Translations under genes and position numbers: made by a program
Assembly (NCBI RefSeq): GCF_023283845.1
Contig: NZ_JAKILC010000002.1
Coordinates: 124,001 to 188,000 of the forward strand
Direction: 5' to 3'
Origin: Shewanella marinintestina
GTDB lineage: Bacteria > Pseudomonadota > Gammaproteobacteria > Enterobacterales > Shewanellaceae
DNA: 64,000 bases
Notes under the pieces: generated by a model
The model's input: only the letters and a program-made list of their open reading frames with translations
What the model was told of the DNA's origin: nothing
Database searches by the model: none
Shown here: positions 54,280-63,897 of the stretch, piece by piece
Layout of the letters: each line of letters begins with the position of its first letter
How positions within the stretch are numbered: the stretch's first letter is position 1

Positions 54280-55728
54280 TTAAACCGACATACAGATATA
54301 TTTCATCTCTACGTACTCTTCAATCCCAAACTTAGAGCCTTCACGCCCCAGACCCGATGACTTGATGCCGCCAAAGGGAGCTACCTCGGTTGAGATTAAT
54401 CCCGTATTTACACCGACCATGCCATACTCTAATGCCTCGGCCACTTTCCAGACTAATGAGATATCGCGACCATAAAAATAGGCTGCTAAGCCAAACTCGG
54501 TGTCGTTAGCCTGCTGGATAACATCATCAACATTAGAAAACTTAAACAGTGGTGCTAATGGGCCGAAGGTTTCTTCTTTAGCAACCAACATGGTTTTATC
54601 GACATCAGTAATAATAGTAGGCTCGAAAAAGTGGCCGCCAATACTGGCAAGCTTACCGCCAGCAAGCAGCTTAGCGCCTTTTGATAACGCATCATCTAGA
54701 TGAGATTGCACCTTAGCGACTGCATCAGCACTAATAAGCGGGCCGGTTGTAACACCCGGTTCAGTTCCCACTCCGATGTTGAGTTTAGCCACTGCCGCAG
54801 CAAGCTTGCTAGCAAACGCGTCGTAGACTTTATCTTGCACATAGATTCGATTAGCGCAGACACAAGTTTGGCCAGCATTACGATATTTTGCGATCATTGC
54901 ACCTTCAACGGCGGCATCAATATCGGCATCATCGAACACGATAAAAGGCGCATTGCCCCCCAATTCGAGCGACATTTTTTTAAGTGTAGGCGCGCACTGT
55001 TGCATCAGCTTTATCCCTACCGGCGTCGAGCCAGTAAACGATAACTTACGCACAGTGGGGTTAGCACATAGCTCATTACCTATCGCTACCGCATCACCTG
55101 TGACCACATTAAATACGCCTTTAGGAATGCCAGCTCGTTCGGCTAATTCAGCCAAAGCCAAAGCAGTAAAAGGAGTCTGCGGTGCTGGCTTAACCACCAT
55201 AGTGCAGCCCGCGGCTAATGCCGGCGCGGCTTTACGGGTGATCATCGCTGCAGGAAAGTTCCAAGGTGTAATGGCAGCCGTTACGCCAACGCTTTGCTTA
55301 ATTACCATCAAGCGCTTATCAGCCTGGTGACCAGGAATTGTGTCGCCGTATATACGCTTGGCTTCTTCGCTAAACCATTCAATAAAAGATGCAGCGTAAG
55401 CAACCTCTCCTTTAGCTTCGACGAGCGGCTTTCCTTGCTCTGTTGTCATTAACAAGGCTAAATCATCTTGGTGCGCTAACACTAATTCAAACCAACGAGT
55501 TAACTTACTACTGCGCTCTTTTGCAGTTAATGCCCGCCATGCAGGCAGTGCTGCTTCAGCAGCATCAATTGCCGCTTTAGTTTCATCTGCTCCCATAACT
55601 GGTACAGAGCCTATGACATCAAAAGTTGCTGGGTTAGCAATATCTATCGTGCTTTGATTATTTGCATCACACCATTGACCATTGATGTAACATTGCTGAC
55701 GTAGCAAATTTATATCATTAAGCTGCAT
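54280..55728 (-). CDS. gabD: NAD(P)-dependent succinate-semialdehyde dehydrogenase
   Basis: Oxidises succinate semialdehyde to succinate in GABA degradation. From ATG 55728 (AAGGAACGCCC upstream) it has 482 residues, the E. coli GabD length. The aldehyde dehydrogenase signatures are intact: FTGSTPVGIKLM (cofactor), LELGGNAPFIVFDDADID with the general-base Glu, and NAGQTCVCANR with the catalytic Cys plus a second Cys as in GabD enzymes. An in-frame extension of 36 codons upstream is not credible. No gabT or gabP lies adjacent. Confidence 0.93.
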   Translation of the reverse strand: MQLNDINLLRQQCYINGQWCDANNQSTIDIANPATFDVIGSVPVMGADETKAAIDAAEAALPAWRALTAKERSSKLTRWFELVLAHQDDLALLMTTEQGKPLVEAKGEVAYAASFIEWFSEEAKRIYGDTIPGHQADKRLMVIKQSVGVTAAITPWNFPAAMITRKAAPALAAGCTMVVKPAPQTPFTALALAELAERAGIPKGVFNVVTGDAVAIGNELCANPTVRKLSFTGSTPVGIKLMQQCAPTLKKMSLELGGNAPFIVFDDADIDAAVEGAMIAKYRNAGQTCVCANRIYVQDKVYDAFASKLAAAVAKLNIGVGTEPGVTTGPLISADAVAKVQSHLDDALSKGAKLLAGGKLASIGGHFFEPTIITDVDKTMLVAKEETFGPLAPLFKFSNVDDVIQQANDTEFGLAAYFYGRDISLVWKVAEALEYGMVGVNTGLISTEVAPFGGIKSSGLGREGSKFGIEEYVEMKYICMSV

Positions 55729-55878
55729 GGGCGTTCCTTTATTTGATAACACAATCAGTAAGTTTTTCGATAACTGGCAACAAAAATTCTTGCAACACTG
55801 AGGTTGCCGAACCATTAGGACTCTTAAGAAGAGCATTTGTTCCTGTAAACTTCACCCTGCAAAACCGTCAAACTCAGG

Positions 55879-56436
55879 TCATTGCGAGTAGCTACCCTGT
55901 AATGCTTCTTGCAACTGACGATAAGAATTGTGCTCTTCCATATCAGGAGTTAACCCCAAGCTTGCTGCTAATGCCAGTAATTCAGACTTATAACGTGCAA
56001 GAGAGGCCTCGTCATCAGTCATGATGGCAAGCTCAGCGAAGTCACCGACTCCAGCTAAGGTATCAACCGTGATATGAAACTCACCTAAAAAGTAGATACT
56101 GCGAGTCTTATGTAACTCTAAAACCCGCTCAAATCCCATTGTAAACAGCATGCTTTTAGCTCTATCACTGTCGCTAATATCGACCGCTTCGCAGCGATCC
56201 TTTTCGGGCCCTTTAACGATCCACAATTTAATGCCGGATGGCTGCATCTCTCGAATACATACACTCTTACGTTGCGTACCCAAAGTGTTACTCGGCATAT
56301 CAAAGTAGCAATCATACTCTGCATTATCTTCAAGCATGACTTCAACGGCTAACAGCTTAAGCTTTTGTAAAAAATCGATTTTAGACTTCAGTCGATACTT
56401 AAATTCAACTTCATATTTACCAACAAAATGAGCCAT
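55879..56436 (-). CDS. CYTH domain protein (class IV adenylate cyclase CyaB-like)
   Basis: A 185-residue cytoplasmic protein of the CYTH/triphosphate tunnel metalloenzyme superfamily. N-terminal YEVEFKYRL carries the ExExK metal motif, then YDCYFDMPSN, SVCIREM, KGPEKDRCEAVDI and a TLAGVGDFAELAI segment that contributes to the tunnel. Class IV cyclases make cAMP from ATP; other members hydrolyse triphosphates such as thiamine triphosphate. No cyclase-specific determinant can be read by eye, so the reaction is open. Monocistronic. Confidence 0.85.
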   Translation of the reverse strand: MAHFVGKYEVEFKYRLKSKIDFLQKLKLLAVEVMLEDNAEYDCYFDMPSNTLGTQRKSVCIREMQPSGIKLWIVKGPEKDRCEAVDISDSDRAKSMLFTMGFERVLELHKTRSIYFLGEFHITVDTLAGVGDFAELAIMTDDEASLARYKSELLALAASLGLTPDMEEHNSYRQLQEALQGSYSQ

Positions 56437-56517
56437 TGTTATTACCGCTAAGCCAGATGAATGTAGTCAAAGAGTATACGCCGATAACACCATTAAAAAC
56501 TGCTAAGTCTTCTAGAA

Positions 56518-56550
56518 AAATGGCTGAGAAATCAAATTTCTCAGCCATTT
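56518..56550 (-). terminator. Terminator of the 55-residue gene
   Basis: A perfect 14-bp stem (56518-56531 with 56537-56550) around a five-base loop. On the minus strand it runs into TTTTT, so it ends transcription coming from 56797 before the CYTH gene. Confidence 0.85.
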
Positions 56551-56629
56551 AGATAAGGCCATAATATCTTGTCTAACTCTTGTCTAACTAAGGCTATTAA
56601 ACTTTAGCCACACTCGTTATGAACTGCCG

Positions 56630-56797
56630 CTATTTGAGCGGTTGCTCTGTAATAATTTCCGCCGCTACTTTACGCCAGCTTTGGCTCAGCTGCGTATGCT
56701 GCCTTTGGCGTTGGGGGAAAGTTTCAGATAAGTTTTCGAGGAGTTTGGCTTGTTTTTCACAAATCTCAAGCCAGCGATGCGCATTCGATATCGGCAT
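56630..56797 (-). CDS. Small cytoplasmic protein (55 residues), unknown function
   Basis: On the minus strand ATG 56797 (AGGGAAAA about ten bases upstream) opens a 55-codon frame ending at TAG 56630. The product, starting MPISNAHRWLEICEKQAKLL, is a likely amphipathic helix or short coiled coil (leucines near every seventh position, rich in Gln, Glu, Arg), with one Cys and no membrane segment. A strong terminator follows 80 bases downstream. No family recognised; the helical pattern, ribosome site and terminator support it being real. Confidence 0.6.
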   Translation of the reverse strand: MPISNAHRWLEICEKQAKLLENLSETFPQRQRQHTQLSQSWRKVAAEIITEQPLK

Positions 56798-56980
56798 AAA
56801 GTGTTTTCCCTAACCGTTTATGTTAACTATTAGCAGCGTTGATCCATTTAACGCCTCCACATTAAGGTAACGTGGATAGAATAAAAATTCCAATCTCGCG
56901 ACATTGCCCTCTTTAAAATAATCAACCTGAGTAGTATCTTAACTTTAGGGCTTAAAGTGATTTAACGAAAAGGAAAGCGC

Positions 56981-57325
56981 ATGACCCCAACCCTACTTAA
57001 AATTATTTTTATCGCCATAGCCATTTTTATTATCTACAAGCTGATTTTCAGCGGTAAAAAAGGTTTAACAGTGTTTGAGATGCACTTTAAGGATGGTCGC
57101 CTCACATCCCACAAAGGTAAGATTCCTGACAAATTTGCCAAAGAGTGCCGCTCCATTGCCAAATCAAATAAGCTGACTTGTACGGTTAGGGCTGAAAAAC
57201 TTAATGGTGTGCGCCTGCATGTGTCTGCGAATGTCAGTGATGCACTGACACAGCGCATTAGAAATGTATTTCCATTTGAGTATTACGATAAGAAGCAGGT
57301 TGATAACAGCCGCAAAACATCATAA
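56981..57325 (+). CDS. DUF3634 family membrane-anchored protein
   Basis: A 114-residue protein with an N-terminal membrane helix (about 5-22, LLKIIFIAIAIFIIYKLIF) and a soluble basic domain (LTVFEMHFKDGRLTSHKGKIP, then CRSIAKSNKLTCTV). This is the DUF3634 pattern of Vibrio/Shewanella-type genomes, function unknown. RBS AAGGAAAG is good. A plus-strand terminator follows at 57343-57382. Confidence 0.87.
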   Translation: MTPTLLKIIFIAIAIFIIYKLIFSGKKGLTVFEMHFKDGRLTSHKGKIPDKFAKECRSIAKSNKLTCTVRAEKLNGVRLHVSANVSDALTQRIRNVFPFEYYDKKQVDNSRKTS

Positions 57326-57342
57326 ATGCTATAAAAGACCAT

Positions 57343-57382
57343 TCAGTTCAAGGTTTGATATAGCCTTGAACTGATTCTTTTT
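57343..57382 (+). terminator. Terminator after the DUF3634 gene
   Basis: TCAGTTCAAGG (57343-57353) pairs with CCTTGAACTGA (57364-57374) around a ten-base loop, then TTCTTTTT. Confidence 0.85.
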
Positions 57383-57396
57383 AGTAAACCGGCTCA

Positions 57397-57939
57397 CTAT
57401 TCAACTTTAGATATCACCAAGGTGACCTCAGCCATGGTGATGCCGAACTTATTAATGTCACTACGATTGATTATCGTGTTGTCATCGATTAAAAACATCC
57501 AATCATCAAAGGTCACTTGGTACTCGGTGTCATCCACAGGCAACATCATCTCGTATTCCCATTGCAGCGCCATGCCCACAGCCTGCCCCTCGGCTTCGCC
57601 TAAAATATCATTTGCCGTACCAGAGTATTTGCCGTTACCAAGATAGGTGATTTTCCAAATCCTTATCTGCTTTTCGCCGTCATCGTAAATAAACCACTCT
57701 TTAATTTCGCCTTGATTACCTTGCCAACTGGCCAGCATATCAACAGTAAAACGCCTAACGACCTTGCCACTGTAATCTTGCACTGTGCCATGGGCTGTGA
57801 GTTTTCCGTCAAAGAACTGCTTTAAATCAAGATCCGGCGTTGTACCTTGATAATCATTAATATCGGAGCTTGAGCAGGCTGTTAGCAACAATAACACCAT
57901 TGCGGCCATACCTTGTTTGACCTTATTTAACAGTCGCAT
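57397..57939 (-). CDS. DUF3833 family lipoprotein
   Basis: A 180-residue predicted lipoprotein: signal with lipobox LLTAC (Cys22), then a beta-rich domain with FDGKLTAHGTVQDYSGKVVRRF and NKFGITMAEVTLVISK at the end, matching DUF3833. The family is regularly found at the end of the cfa/FAD-oxidase gene train, so an envelope role in the same lipid-modification process is likely, but the activity is unknown. Its start overlaps the chalcone-isomerase-like gene by 13 bases. Confidence 0.85.
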   Translation of the reverse strand: MRLLNKVKQGMAAMVLLLLTACSSSDINDYQGTTPDLDLKQFFDGKLTAHGTVQDYSGKVVRRFTVDMLASWQGNQGEIKEWFIYDDGEKQIRIWKITYLGNGKYSGTANDILGEAEGQAVGMALQWEYEMMLPVDDTEYQVTFDDWMFLIDDNTIINRSDINKFGITMAEVTLVISKVE

Positions 57940-58616
57940 GCAAGCTCTCCTAATAATTGTTTTCTCAGTTCTGGACGGCTGGTTGATTCAGATAACCAAA
58001 TCGCTAGAAAGTCTTCACTAAAGCCTTTAGGCATCGGCTCCGATAACGGTTCACCATTAAAGTAAAATTGGCTTACACCCGAGCCCAATACTCGTAGAGT
58101 CAGCTTGTCGCCCTCACTCACGTCAGGCCAAATAGACTTGATGGCAGCGAGCCATTTTTGTTGGTTCTGTTCACTCACACCTAAATGCTGCCACTGATCT
58201 AAGGTGGCTTCGACTAAGCGTTTACTTGGAATATCTTGGTAGTATTCGATATCTAACACTAACGGTGAATCACCTTGTTTATAGTCACCGTCTAACGTGA
58301 GTAATTTGGCGCGATACAGTGCAAACCACCACCATTGCATTTCTCCACGACCAACTTCTTTAAAGTCATCAGGCTGATACTGAGATAGCGCCTTGTAGGT
58401 TGTCGACATCTCTTCTGAAGGGCCTACTTGAGAACTTGTTGCTTGAAGGTCAACACCCTCGCTCGATGAAGAAACGATATGTGTCGATTCATCAATCAGC
58501 TGCTGAACAATCTTCGCCTCAGCTGAAACTGTTGACGCAAACAGAATCGCCAGCACACTGATCATGAATTTTGCAGCACCTAGAGTTACCACGCGAACAA
58601 ATGATGTAACACGCAT
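57927..58616 (-). CDS. Secreted chalcone-isomerase-like family protein
   Basis: A 229-residue protein with a signal peptide (to about residue 33, STVSAEA). The later segment (YRAKLLTLDGDY, LDIEYYQDIPSKRLVEATLDQW, FYFNGEPLSEPMPKGFSEDFLAIWL) matches the bacterial chalcone isomerase-like fold, which in related proteins binds fatty acids. No flavonoid pathway is present, so a lipid-binding periplasmic role fits the neighbours better than flavonoid chemistry. Member of the minus-strand train ending at 57397. Confidence 0.86.
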   Translation of the reverse strand: MRVTSFVRVVTLGAAKFMISVLAILFASTVSAEAKIVQQLIDESTHIVSSSSEGVDLQATSSQVGPSEEMSTTYKALSQYQPDDFKEVGRGEMQWWWFALYRAKLLTLDGDYKQGDSPLVLDIEYYQDIPSKRLVEATLDQWQHLGVSEQNQQKWLAAIKSIWPDVSEGDKLTLRVLGSGVSQFYFNGEPLSEPMPKGFSEDFLAIWLSESTSRPELRKQLLGELACDC

Positions 58617-58644
58617 AATTTATCCCTATCGTCATCAGCTAGGT

Positions 58645-59154
58645 CTACAGCTGAGGCCGACTAACATTAACAAACATGGGAAACATTACGAGCCAAACGA
58701 AGAACAGGATCAATGCGCTGTAGAATAATTCTAACGGCAACACTACCGCTTCAAAACGCGCCCCTGCCAAGTAACTTAAACAGCCAAAGATGCCGCCAAG
58801 CAAAGCATTAAACTGCCAATTTAGTTTATGGGCAAAGCCTAAACTGTAGCGTAAAGAAATAGCAAAGTGGCACCATATCAATAACAGCCAAAAAGGAAAC
58901 TGCTGAAATTGAAACACACCCGCTAACATTAAGGCGCTATCGAAGGCAAATCCAAATATAGCGACCTTGAGCATCAAGCTTAAATCCTGGCGCACTTCGC
59001 TAGACAAACCAAAGTGAACCAGCAATAGCGGTATAGTCAGCCACAAGGATGAGTTTAAGTACAAGATAGATAGCCACCAAACCGCTTGAAACATTAGCAG
59101 ATTGATGACTATCAAGTGCTGCTGCGCAAACTTAACCAAGCGATTTGGCATCAT
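58645..59154 (-). CDS. DUF2878 family membrane protein
   Basis: From ATG 59154 it has about 169 residues with five or six hydrophobic helices (LIVINLLMFQAVWWLSILYL, WLTIPLLLVHFGL, FALLGGIFGCLSYLAGARF-like segments). It fits DUF2878, an unassigned inner-membrane family in this gene train. A GGAG lies 5-8 bases before the two adjacent ATG codons; a GTG at 59172 is less likely. It is 31 bases after cfa and 28 bases before the chalcone-isomerase-like gene. Confidence 0.82.
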   Translation of the reverse strand: MMPNRLVKFAQQHLIVINLLMFQAVWWLSILYLNSSLWLTIPLLLVHFGLSSEVRQDLSLMLKVAIFGFAFDSALMLAGVFQFQQFPFWLLLIWCHFAISLRYSLGFAHKLNWQFNALLGGIFGCLSYLAGARFEAVVLPLELFYSALILFFVWLVMFPMFVNVSRPQL

Positions 59155-59185
59155 GCTAACTCCAGAAATCACAGAACACTCTCGA

Positions 59186-60433
59186 CTAGCTATTGGGCTG
59201 CAAGCGATATTGTGGACGCACTGCGACTAAATGCACGGTACTGGTGGTTCTTTCCAAAAAGCCGCCTTCACAGTAGCTTAAGTAGAACTTCCACATGCGA
59301 ATAAAGTCATCACCGTAACCAAGCGCTTTTATCTTAGGTAGCGCCGCATCAAAGTTATCGTGCCAGTCTTTCAGCGTTTTAGCATAATCGAGCCCCATAT
59401 CATCAACCGACCAAGTAACAAAGTCAGTATGCATAGTAAGCTCATTGGTCATACGTGTCACCGAAGGCAGACAACCACCGGGGAAGATATAGCGTTGAAT
59501 AAAGTCTGCCCCCTTGCGGTAGCTGTCGTAACGTTGATCGGCAATAGTGATGGCTTGGATCAGTAAGCGGCCATTAGGCTTAAGCAAATTCTGTAATTTT
59601 TTGAAAAATCCCGGTAAGTATTCGTGCCCTACCGCTTCGATCATTTCAATCGACACCACGCGGTCATACTCACCGGTTAAGATGCGGTAATCATCTTTAA
59701 GCAAGGTCACCGAATCTTGCAGCCCTTCTTCGGCCACCCTAGCCACCGCATAGTCATATTGCGCATCAGAAATCGTAGTAGTGGTGACCTTAACGCCGTA
59801 ATGTTTAGCGGCGTAAATAGCTAGCGCGCCCCACCCAGTTCCCACCTCTAATAGAGTTTGCCCAGGAGTTAAATCTAGACGTTCACAAATCGTTTTTAAC
59901 TTGTGTTGCTGCGCCTCATCAAGAGACGCACCGCTGTGTGGATAAAGCGCACTTGAATACAGCATATCTTTATCTAAAAACTGCTGGTACATTTCATTGC
60001 CCAGATCATAGTGGGCCAAGATATTACGCTTAGAACCAGCCTCTGTATTTCGGTTAAACAGATGAGTCAAGCGGCTAAAAGGCGCCGTCAACCAAGATAG
60101 CTTTTGCTCAAGCTTATCTAATAACGGCAAATTGCGCGCAAATAGCTGCACCACTTTGGTTAAGTCAGGGCTGGTCCAATGGGCTTGAATATAAGCTTCG
60201 CCCGCACCAATCGAGCCAGATAAGAGTATTTGTCGATAAAAACGGGGATTATTAACGATTATCGTGGCGTGTAAGTCAGACTCTTTACGGCCAAACTCGT
60301 AACTCTTATCACCATCGATAAGGCTTAAATGGCCTTCAGCCAAGCCTGGCAATGCGCTGAGCAATAACTTTCTCGCCAAACTGTCAGGTAGACGCTCTGT
60401 GGCCAGATTATTTTTAGTGGTTATATTTTCCAT
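59186..60433 (-). CDS. cfa: Cyclopropane-fatty-acyl-phospholipid synthase family methyltransferase
   Basis: A 415-residue SAM-dependent enzyme acting on unsaturated acyl chains of phospholipids in the membrane. It shows the SAM motif LLEVGTGWGALAIYAAK, YSSALYPHSGASLDEAQ, YDRVVSIEMIEAVGHEY, FIFPGGCLPS-type loop (YIFPGGCLPSVTRM) and YCEGGFLERTTSTVHLV. It is longer than E. coli Cfa (382). In this gene train homologues include UfaM-type methyltransferases involved in furan fatty acids, so the product may not be a cyclopropane. Its start overlaps the DUF1365 stop by one base. Confidence 0.9.
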   Translation of the reverse strand: MENITTKNNLATERLPDSLARKLLLSALPGLAEGHLSLIDGDKSYEFGRKESDLHATIIVNNPRFYRQILLSGSIGAGEAYIQAHWTSPDLTKVVQLFARNLPLLDKLEQKLSWLTAPFSRLTHLFNRNTEAGSKRNILAHYDLGNEMYQQFLDKDMLYSSALYPHSGASLDEAQQHKLKTICERLDLTPGQTLLEVGTGWGALAIYAAKHYGVKVTTTTISDAQYDYAVARVAEEGLQDSVTLLKDDYRILTGEYDRVVSIEMIEAVGHEYLPGFFKKLQNLLKPNGRLLIQAITIADQRYDSYRKGADFIQRYIFPGGCLPSVTRMTNELTMHTDFVTWSVDDMGLDYAKTLKDWHDNFDAALPKIKALGYGDDFIRMWKFYLSYCEGGFLERTTSTVHLVAVRPQYRLQPNS

Positions 60434-61203
60434 TATCTTTTCTCCGCTGGCTTACCTGGATGCCCAACAAAAGGCACACGTTTTATAAATAGTTTAAGTG
60501 CTTGCCAATAAATACCCTGAACGATTTTAAGCGTCATCAAGGGAAAACTAATCAGCATTGATTGCAAACTTTTGGCACTAATCTCGCGTTTGAATAAACA
60601 TAAATTGGCATCAAATAACTTCTGCGTGTTGCGGTTTTCAATACCTACCCTCACTTCACTACTTGGCGCTTTCACTCGCCAAACGTATTTCATATCAAGA
60701 TCCATAAAAGGCGAAACATGAAACACTTTATCTGTTGGCTGAGTATGCTCAAGATTGACCAAGTAATAGTGACGTTGATTCCAAGGCGTGTTACTCACCT
60801 CGGCCAATAAATACTTAGGCTGATCCCCCTGATAACAAAAAAAGCAGTTTATTGGGCTAAAATAGATGCCAAAGTGTCTAACTTGACCCACAAATACCAC
60901 GCGATTACAGCCTGGTTTTGCATCTAATTCTGCTGCTTTGTTGAGTACTTTTGTCTTTAAATCTTGCTGCTGTTTGCCACAGTTTGCTAAATAATCTGTT
61001 TGCTCAAATCGCAATGGCGCAAAACCCTTTGACGAAAATACCCAACTCACCTCTTCTAATCGTTCTAGCTCATCGAGATCGATGCCCAACATTGCCATTT
61101 GATAATCGAAACTGTGCTTAGTGGGGCTATAGCGACGATGCATTACCTTGCCGCTATACACGCCGCTAACAAATGGTTCAGCCTTTAACGGTGCTTGTGT
61201 CAT
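60433..61203 (-). CDS. DUF1365 family protein
   Basis: A 256-residue cytoplasmic or membrane-associated protein. [23 protein letters not shown] at the N-terminus, FYLVNL-type [30 protein letters not shown] and a hydrophobic C-terminal stretch ([20 protein letters not shown]) match DUF1365, which accompanies the FAD oxidase and Cfa genes in many proteobacteria and is sometimes fused to them. Activity unknown. Four-base overlap with the FAD oxidase gene. Confidence 0.9.
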   Translation of the reverse strand: MTQAPLKAEPFVSGVYSGKVMHRRYSPTKHSFDYQMAMLGIDLDELERLEEVSWVFSSKGFAPLRFEQTDYLANCGKQQQDLKTKVLNKAAELDAKPGCNRVVFVGQVRHFGIYFSPINCFFCYQGDQPKYLLAEVSNTPWNQRHYYLVNLEHTQPTDKVFHVSPFMDLDMKYVWRVKAPSSEVRVGIENRNTQKLFDANLCLFKREISAKSLQSMLISFPLMTLKIVQGIYWQALKLFIKRVPFVGHPGKPAEKR

Positions 61204-62480
61204 AAACGCATTCCAAAGGCTTCACACACATCAAATGCACTGTGAACACCATCTTCATGAAAGCCGTTATACCAATACGCCCCAGCAAAATGGGTGTGGT
61301 TAACACCGGAGATTAATTGTCGTTGTGACTGAGCTTGTAAGCTTTGCTCATTAAAAACCGGATGCGCATAATTAAATGTACGTAATACCTTGTCAGGTGA
61401 GATCAACTCAGATTGATTTAACGTCACACAAAATGTTGGCGTGCCAGCTGGCAGGCGCTGCAAGATGTTCATGTTATAAGTCACAGAAGCTTGTCGCTGA
61501 GTATTACCATCTAGGCGATAGTTCCAGCTTGCCCAAGCCGCTTGGCGCTTTGGCATTAAACTTTCGTCAGTGTGGAGCACCACTTCATTATTTTGATAGG
61601 CAAGCTTACTCAGCACTTGCTGTTCGTCGGCTGTGGCGTCTTGTAACATCGCCAGTGCTTGGTCGCTATGACAAGCCAAAACAACTTCATCAAACTCTTG
61701 CCACTCACCTTGGCTTATCTGTAATTGCGCGCCGCTGTTAGTGCGTTTAATGGCGGTTACAGGGCTGTTTAAATGAATCGATTGTTTAAAAGGGGCAATT
61801 AAGTCAGGAATATAACTTCGCGAGCCTCCCTCAAGCACATACCACTGGGGTCTATCTGCGATGTTGAGTAAGCCGTGATTTTCAAAAAACTGGATAAAGA
61901 AACGCAGTGAGAAAGCGCGCATATCGTCAATACTAGATGACCAAATGGCAGCGCCCATTGGCAGTATATAATGTTCACTAAAGAAGTCACTAAACCCTTC
62001 GGTATCGAGCAGTTCACCCAAGGTTTGATATTGATAGTTATCCGCCGAAAAAGCCTGCTTACAAAGCTTGTTGAAACGTAAAATTTCCCGAATAAACAAC
62101 CAGAATCTAGGTCTGAATAAATTTCGTTTTTGTGCAAAAAGGCTAGATAAAGTATTGCCGTTATACTCAAGCCCAGTTGTTGCATTGTGCACACTAAAAC
62201 TCATCTCTGTGGCTAAGGCCTTAACGTTAAGACGCGCTAATAGCTGCTCAAACCTAGGATAAGTTCGGTCGTTAAACACGATAAAGCCAGTATCAATAGC
62301 GTACTCTTTACCCGCCACTTCCACATCAACTGTAGCAGTGTGTCCACCTATGTAGTCATTGGCCTCAAAGACAGTGACATCGTGTTTTTGCGATAAAATA
62401 TGTGCGCTAGTTAAGCCTGAGATCCCGGTACCGACAATCGCTATTCTTTTGCGCTGCTTGCTGTTTTCAACGATATTCAT
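61200..62480 (-). CDS. FAD-dependent amine-oxidase-like oxidoreductase
   Basis: A 426-residue flavoprotein with N-terminal dinucleotide-binding motif [18 protein letters not shown], the ATDTG-type segment [16 protein letters not shown], and a C-terminal FAD region [20 protein letters not shown]. It belongs to the predicted NAD/FAD-binding group that neighbours Cfa and DUF1365 and could desaturate or oxidise a modified acyl chain. Its four-base overlaps with both neighbours indicate strict co-translation. Confidence 0.9.
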   Translation of the reverse strand: MNIVENSKQRKRIAIVGTGISGLTSAHILSQKHDVTVFEANDYIGGHTATVDVEVAGKEYAIDTGFIVFNDRTYPRFEQLLARLNVKALATEMSFSVHNATTGLEYNGNTLSSLFAQKRNLFRPRFWLFIREILRFNKLCKQAFSADNYQYQTLGELLDTEGFSDFFSEHYILPMGAAIWSSSIDDMRAFSLRFFIQFFENHGLLNIADRPQWYVLEGGSRSYIPDLIAPFKQSIHLNSPVTAIKRTNSGAQLQISQGEWQEFDEVVLACHSDQALAMLQDATADEQQVLSKLAYQNNEVVLHTDESLMPKRQAAWASWNYRLDGNTQRQASVTYNMNILQRLPAGTPTFCVTLNQSELISPDKVLRTFNYAHPVFNEQSLQAQSQRQLISGVNHTHFAGAYWYNGFHEDGVHSAFDVCEAFGMRL

Positions 62481-63370
62481 GGGCTCACCTTTTGTTTTTC
62501 TTTAGTGTTGGCTTTTTTATCTTTAGGTTGTTGCTGATTGCTTTTTGACTGGCTACTTTGCAGCTTATCTTTGGCAGGTAAATCTAATGCACCGTCTTCA
62601 ATCTGACTAATCTCATCAGGCTCTTTTGCACCGCTTAAATGCTCCCAAATACCACGTGGTAGTAACGCAATAAACTTCAATAACAGAGTGAAACGCTTAG
62701 GAAAATGGATTTCCCTTACGCCTTTGTGCAAGCCTTTACGAATCGCATTGGATGCCTGTTCACTACTTTGCTGCATCGGCATAGCAAAATCATTTTTGTC
62801 AGTTAAGGGGGTTTTTACAAAACCCGGGCAGATGACGCTGACACCAATATCATGGGGCTTTAAGTCAATCGCTAAGCTCGATGCTAGATACTGCACTGCG
62901 GCCTTTGAGGCGCCATAAGCTTCAGCGCGAGGGAATGGTAGATACACAGCGCTGGACCCCATTAATGCCAGTCTACCGCCCTTGGCAATGAGCGGCGTGA
63001 AAGCCGATAAACAGTAGCCCATGGCAATAAGATTAGTACGGATCACGCGCTCAAACAGCTCGCCGTCAAAGTTAACCGCGTCATTGATATACTCACAACT
63101 TCCGGCATTTAAAATCACTAAATCTAGCGGTGCAGAAAGCTTAAGTTTGACGATAGCAACCTGTGCTTTAACCTCATCATTATCCGTGATATCAAATACC
63201 AACTGTTCAGCACCTTTAAGCTGCGATAGGGCTTGCTGATTACGACCACAAGCAAATACCTGCCAGCCTTCAGCGATATAATCTTGAGCCAGTTGCAAAC
63301 CAATACCGGAACTAGCACCTGTGATAAGTACGCTATTTTGCTGTTTACTGATTAATTTGGCGGTATTCAT
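62477..63370 (-). CDS. Short-chain dehydrogenase/reductase (SDR)
   Basis: A 297-residue classical SDR: cofactor motif SVLITGASSGIGLQLAQ, NAGSCEY, catalytic Ser region LMGSSAVYLPFP and YGASKAAVQYLA with Tyr and Lys of the triad. A basic C-terminal tail rich in Ser, Gln and Lys is unusual for the family and may be disordered. The substrate is unknown; context suggests a lipid intermediate. Four-base overlaps on both sides. Confidence 0.92.
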   Translation of the reverse strand: MNTAKLISKQQNSVLITGASSGIGLQLAQDYIAEGWQVFACGRNQQALSQLKGAEQLVFDITDNDEVKAQVAIVKLKLSAPLDLVILNAGSCEYINDAVNFDGELFERVIRTNLIAMGYCLSAFTPLIAKGGRLALMGSSAVYLPFPRAEAYGASKAAVQYLASSLAIDLKPHDIGVSVICPGFVKTPLTDKNDFAMPMQQSSEQASNAIRKGLHKGVREIHFPKRFTLLLKFIALLPRGIWEHLSGAKEPDEISQIEDGALDLPAKDKLQSSQSKSNQQQPKDKKANTKEKQKVSP

Positions 63371-63897
63371 TGTGATGCCTTTGACTTAACCAGCTTGACC
63401 AAGCTTCCTACTAAAGGAATATGTTCGTACAACATGGTTCCGAGGTCGAAAAAGTCCTGATGCTGATAAATTTTGTTGTTTAGCCCAAGAATGCTAACGC
63501 CTTCAACCGTAATATCCTCGCCTGCATTGAGCTTAGAGTGGCTAAATACCATGGTCCACTTGAGGGTTGCAGCACCTTGTTGATGGATAACCTGATGAAT
63601 ATCAAAATCAATTGACGCCACATTCTGATAAAGATTGGCAAAATAATGGGTTAGAGCGGGTAGACCTGATACATGATGTAGCGGATCGCTAAATTCGATG
63701 TCATTACTGTAAACCTGAGCAAGTAGGTGCAAATTGTCCTTATTGAGGTGTTGATACAGACGAATGAAGCTATCTATGAGTGCTTTTTCCTGCATCACTT
63801 GTGCTTGCGACGGTTTGTCACTTGATTGCTCATAGTCGCCTTGAGTCTCACTCAAAGATGACAAGTCTGTGGTTAATCGTTCTGCGCTAGCTGTCAT
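63367..63897 (-). CDS. NTF2-like (SnoaL-type) protein
   Basis: A 176-residue protein with an acidic/Ser-rich N-terminus and an NTF2-type domain (LIDSFIRLYQHLNKDNLHLLAQVYSNDIEFSDPLHHVSG, then GAATLKWTMVFSH). It is a fixed member of this gene train; the role is unknown but may be isomerase or binding protein. The ATG overlaps the stop of the upstream gene by four bases. Confidence 0.82.
   Translation of the reverse strand: MTASAERLTTDLSSLSETQGDYEQSSDKPSQAQVMQEKALIDSFIRLYQHLNKDNLHLLAQVYSNDIEFSDPLHHVSGLPALTHYFANLYQNVASIDFDIHQVIHQQGAATLKWTMVFSHSKLNAGEDITVEGVSILGLNNKIYQHQDFFDLGTMLYEHIPLVGSLVKLVKSKASQ

Noticed and set aside
54700..55330. Plus-strand frames antisense to gabD
   Set aside because: Overlap a clear aldehyde dehydrogenase gene; no independent support.
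55729..55836. 36-codon N-terminal extension of gabD
   Set aside because: Cys-rich and unlike the family; the ATG at 55728 has a good ribosome site and gives the usual 482 residues.
56619..56813. Plus-strand 64-codon frame
   Set aside because: Cys/Trp-rich, no ribosome site, and it lies antisense to the better supported 55-residue minus-strand gene.
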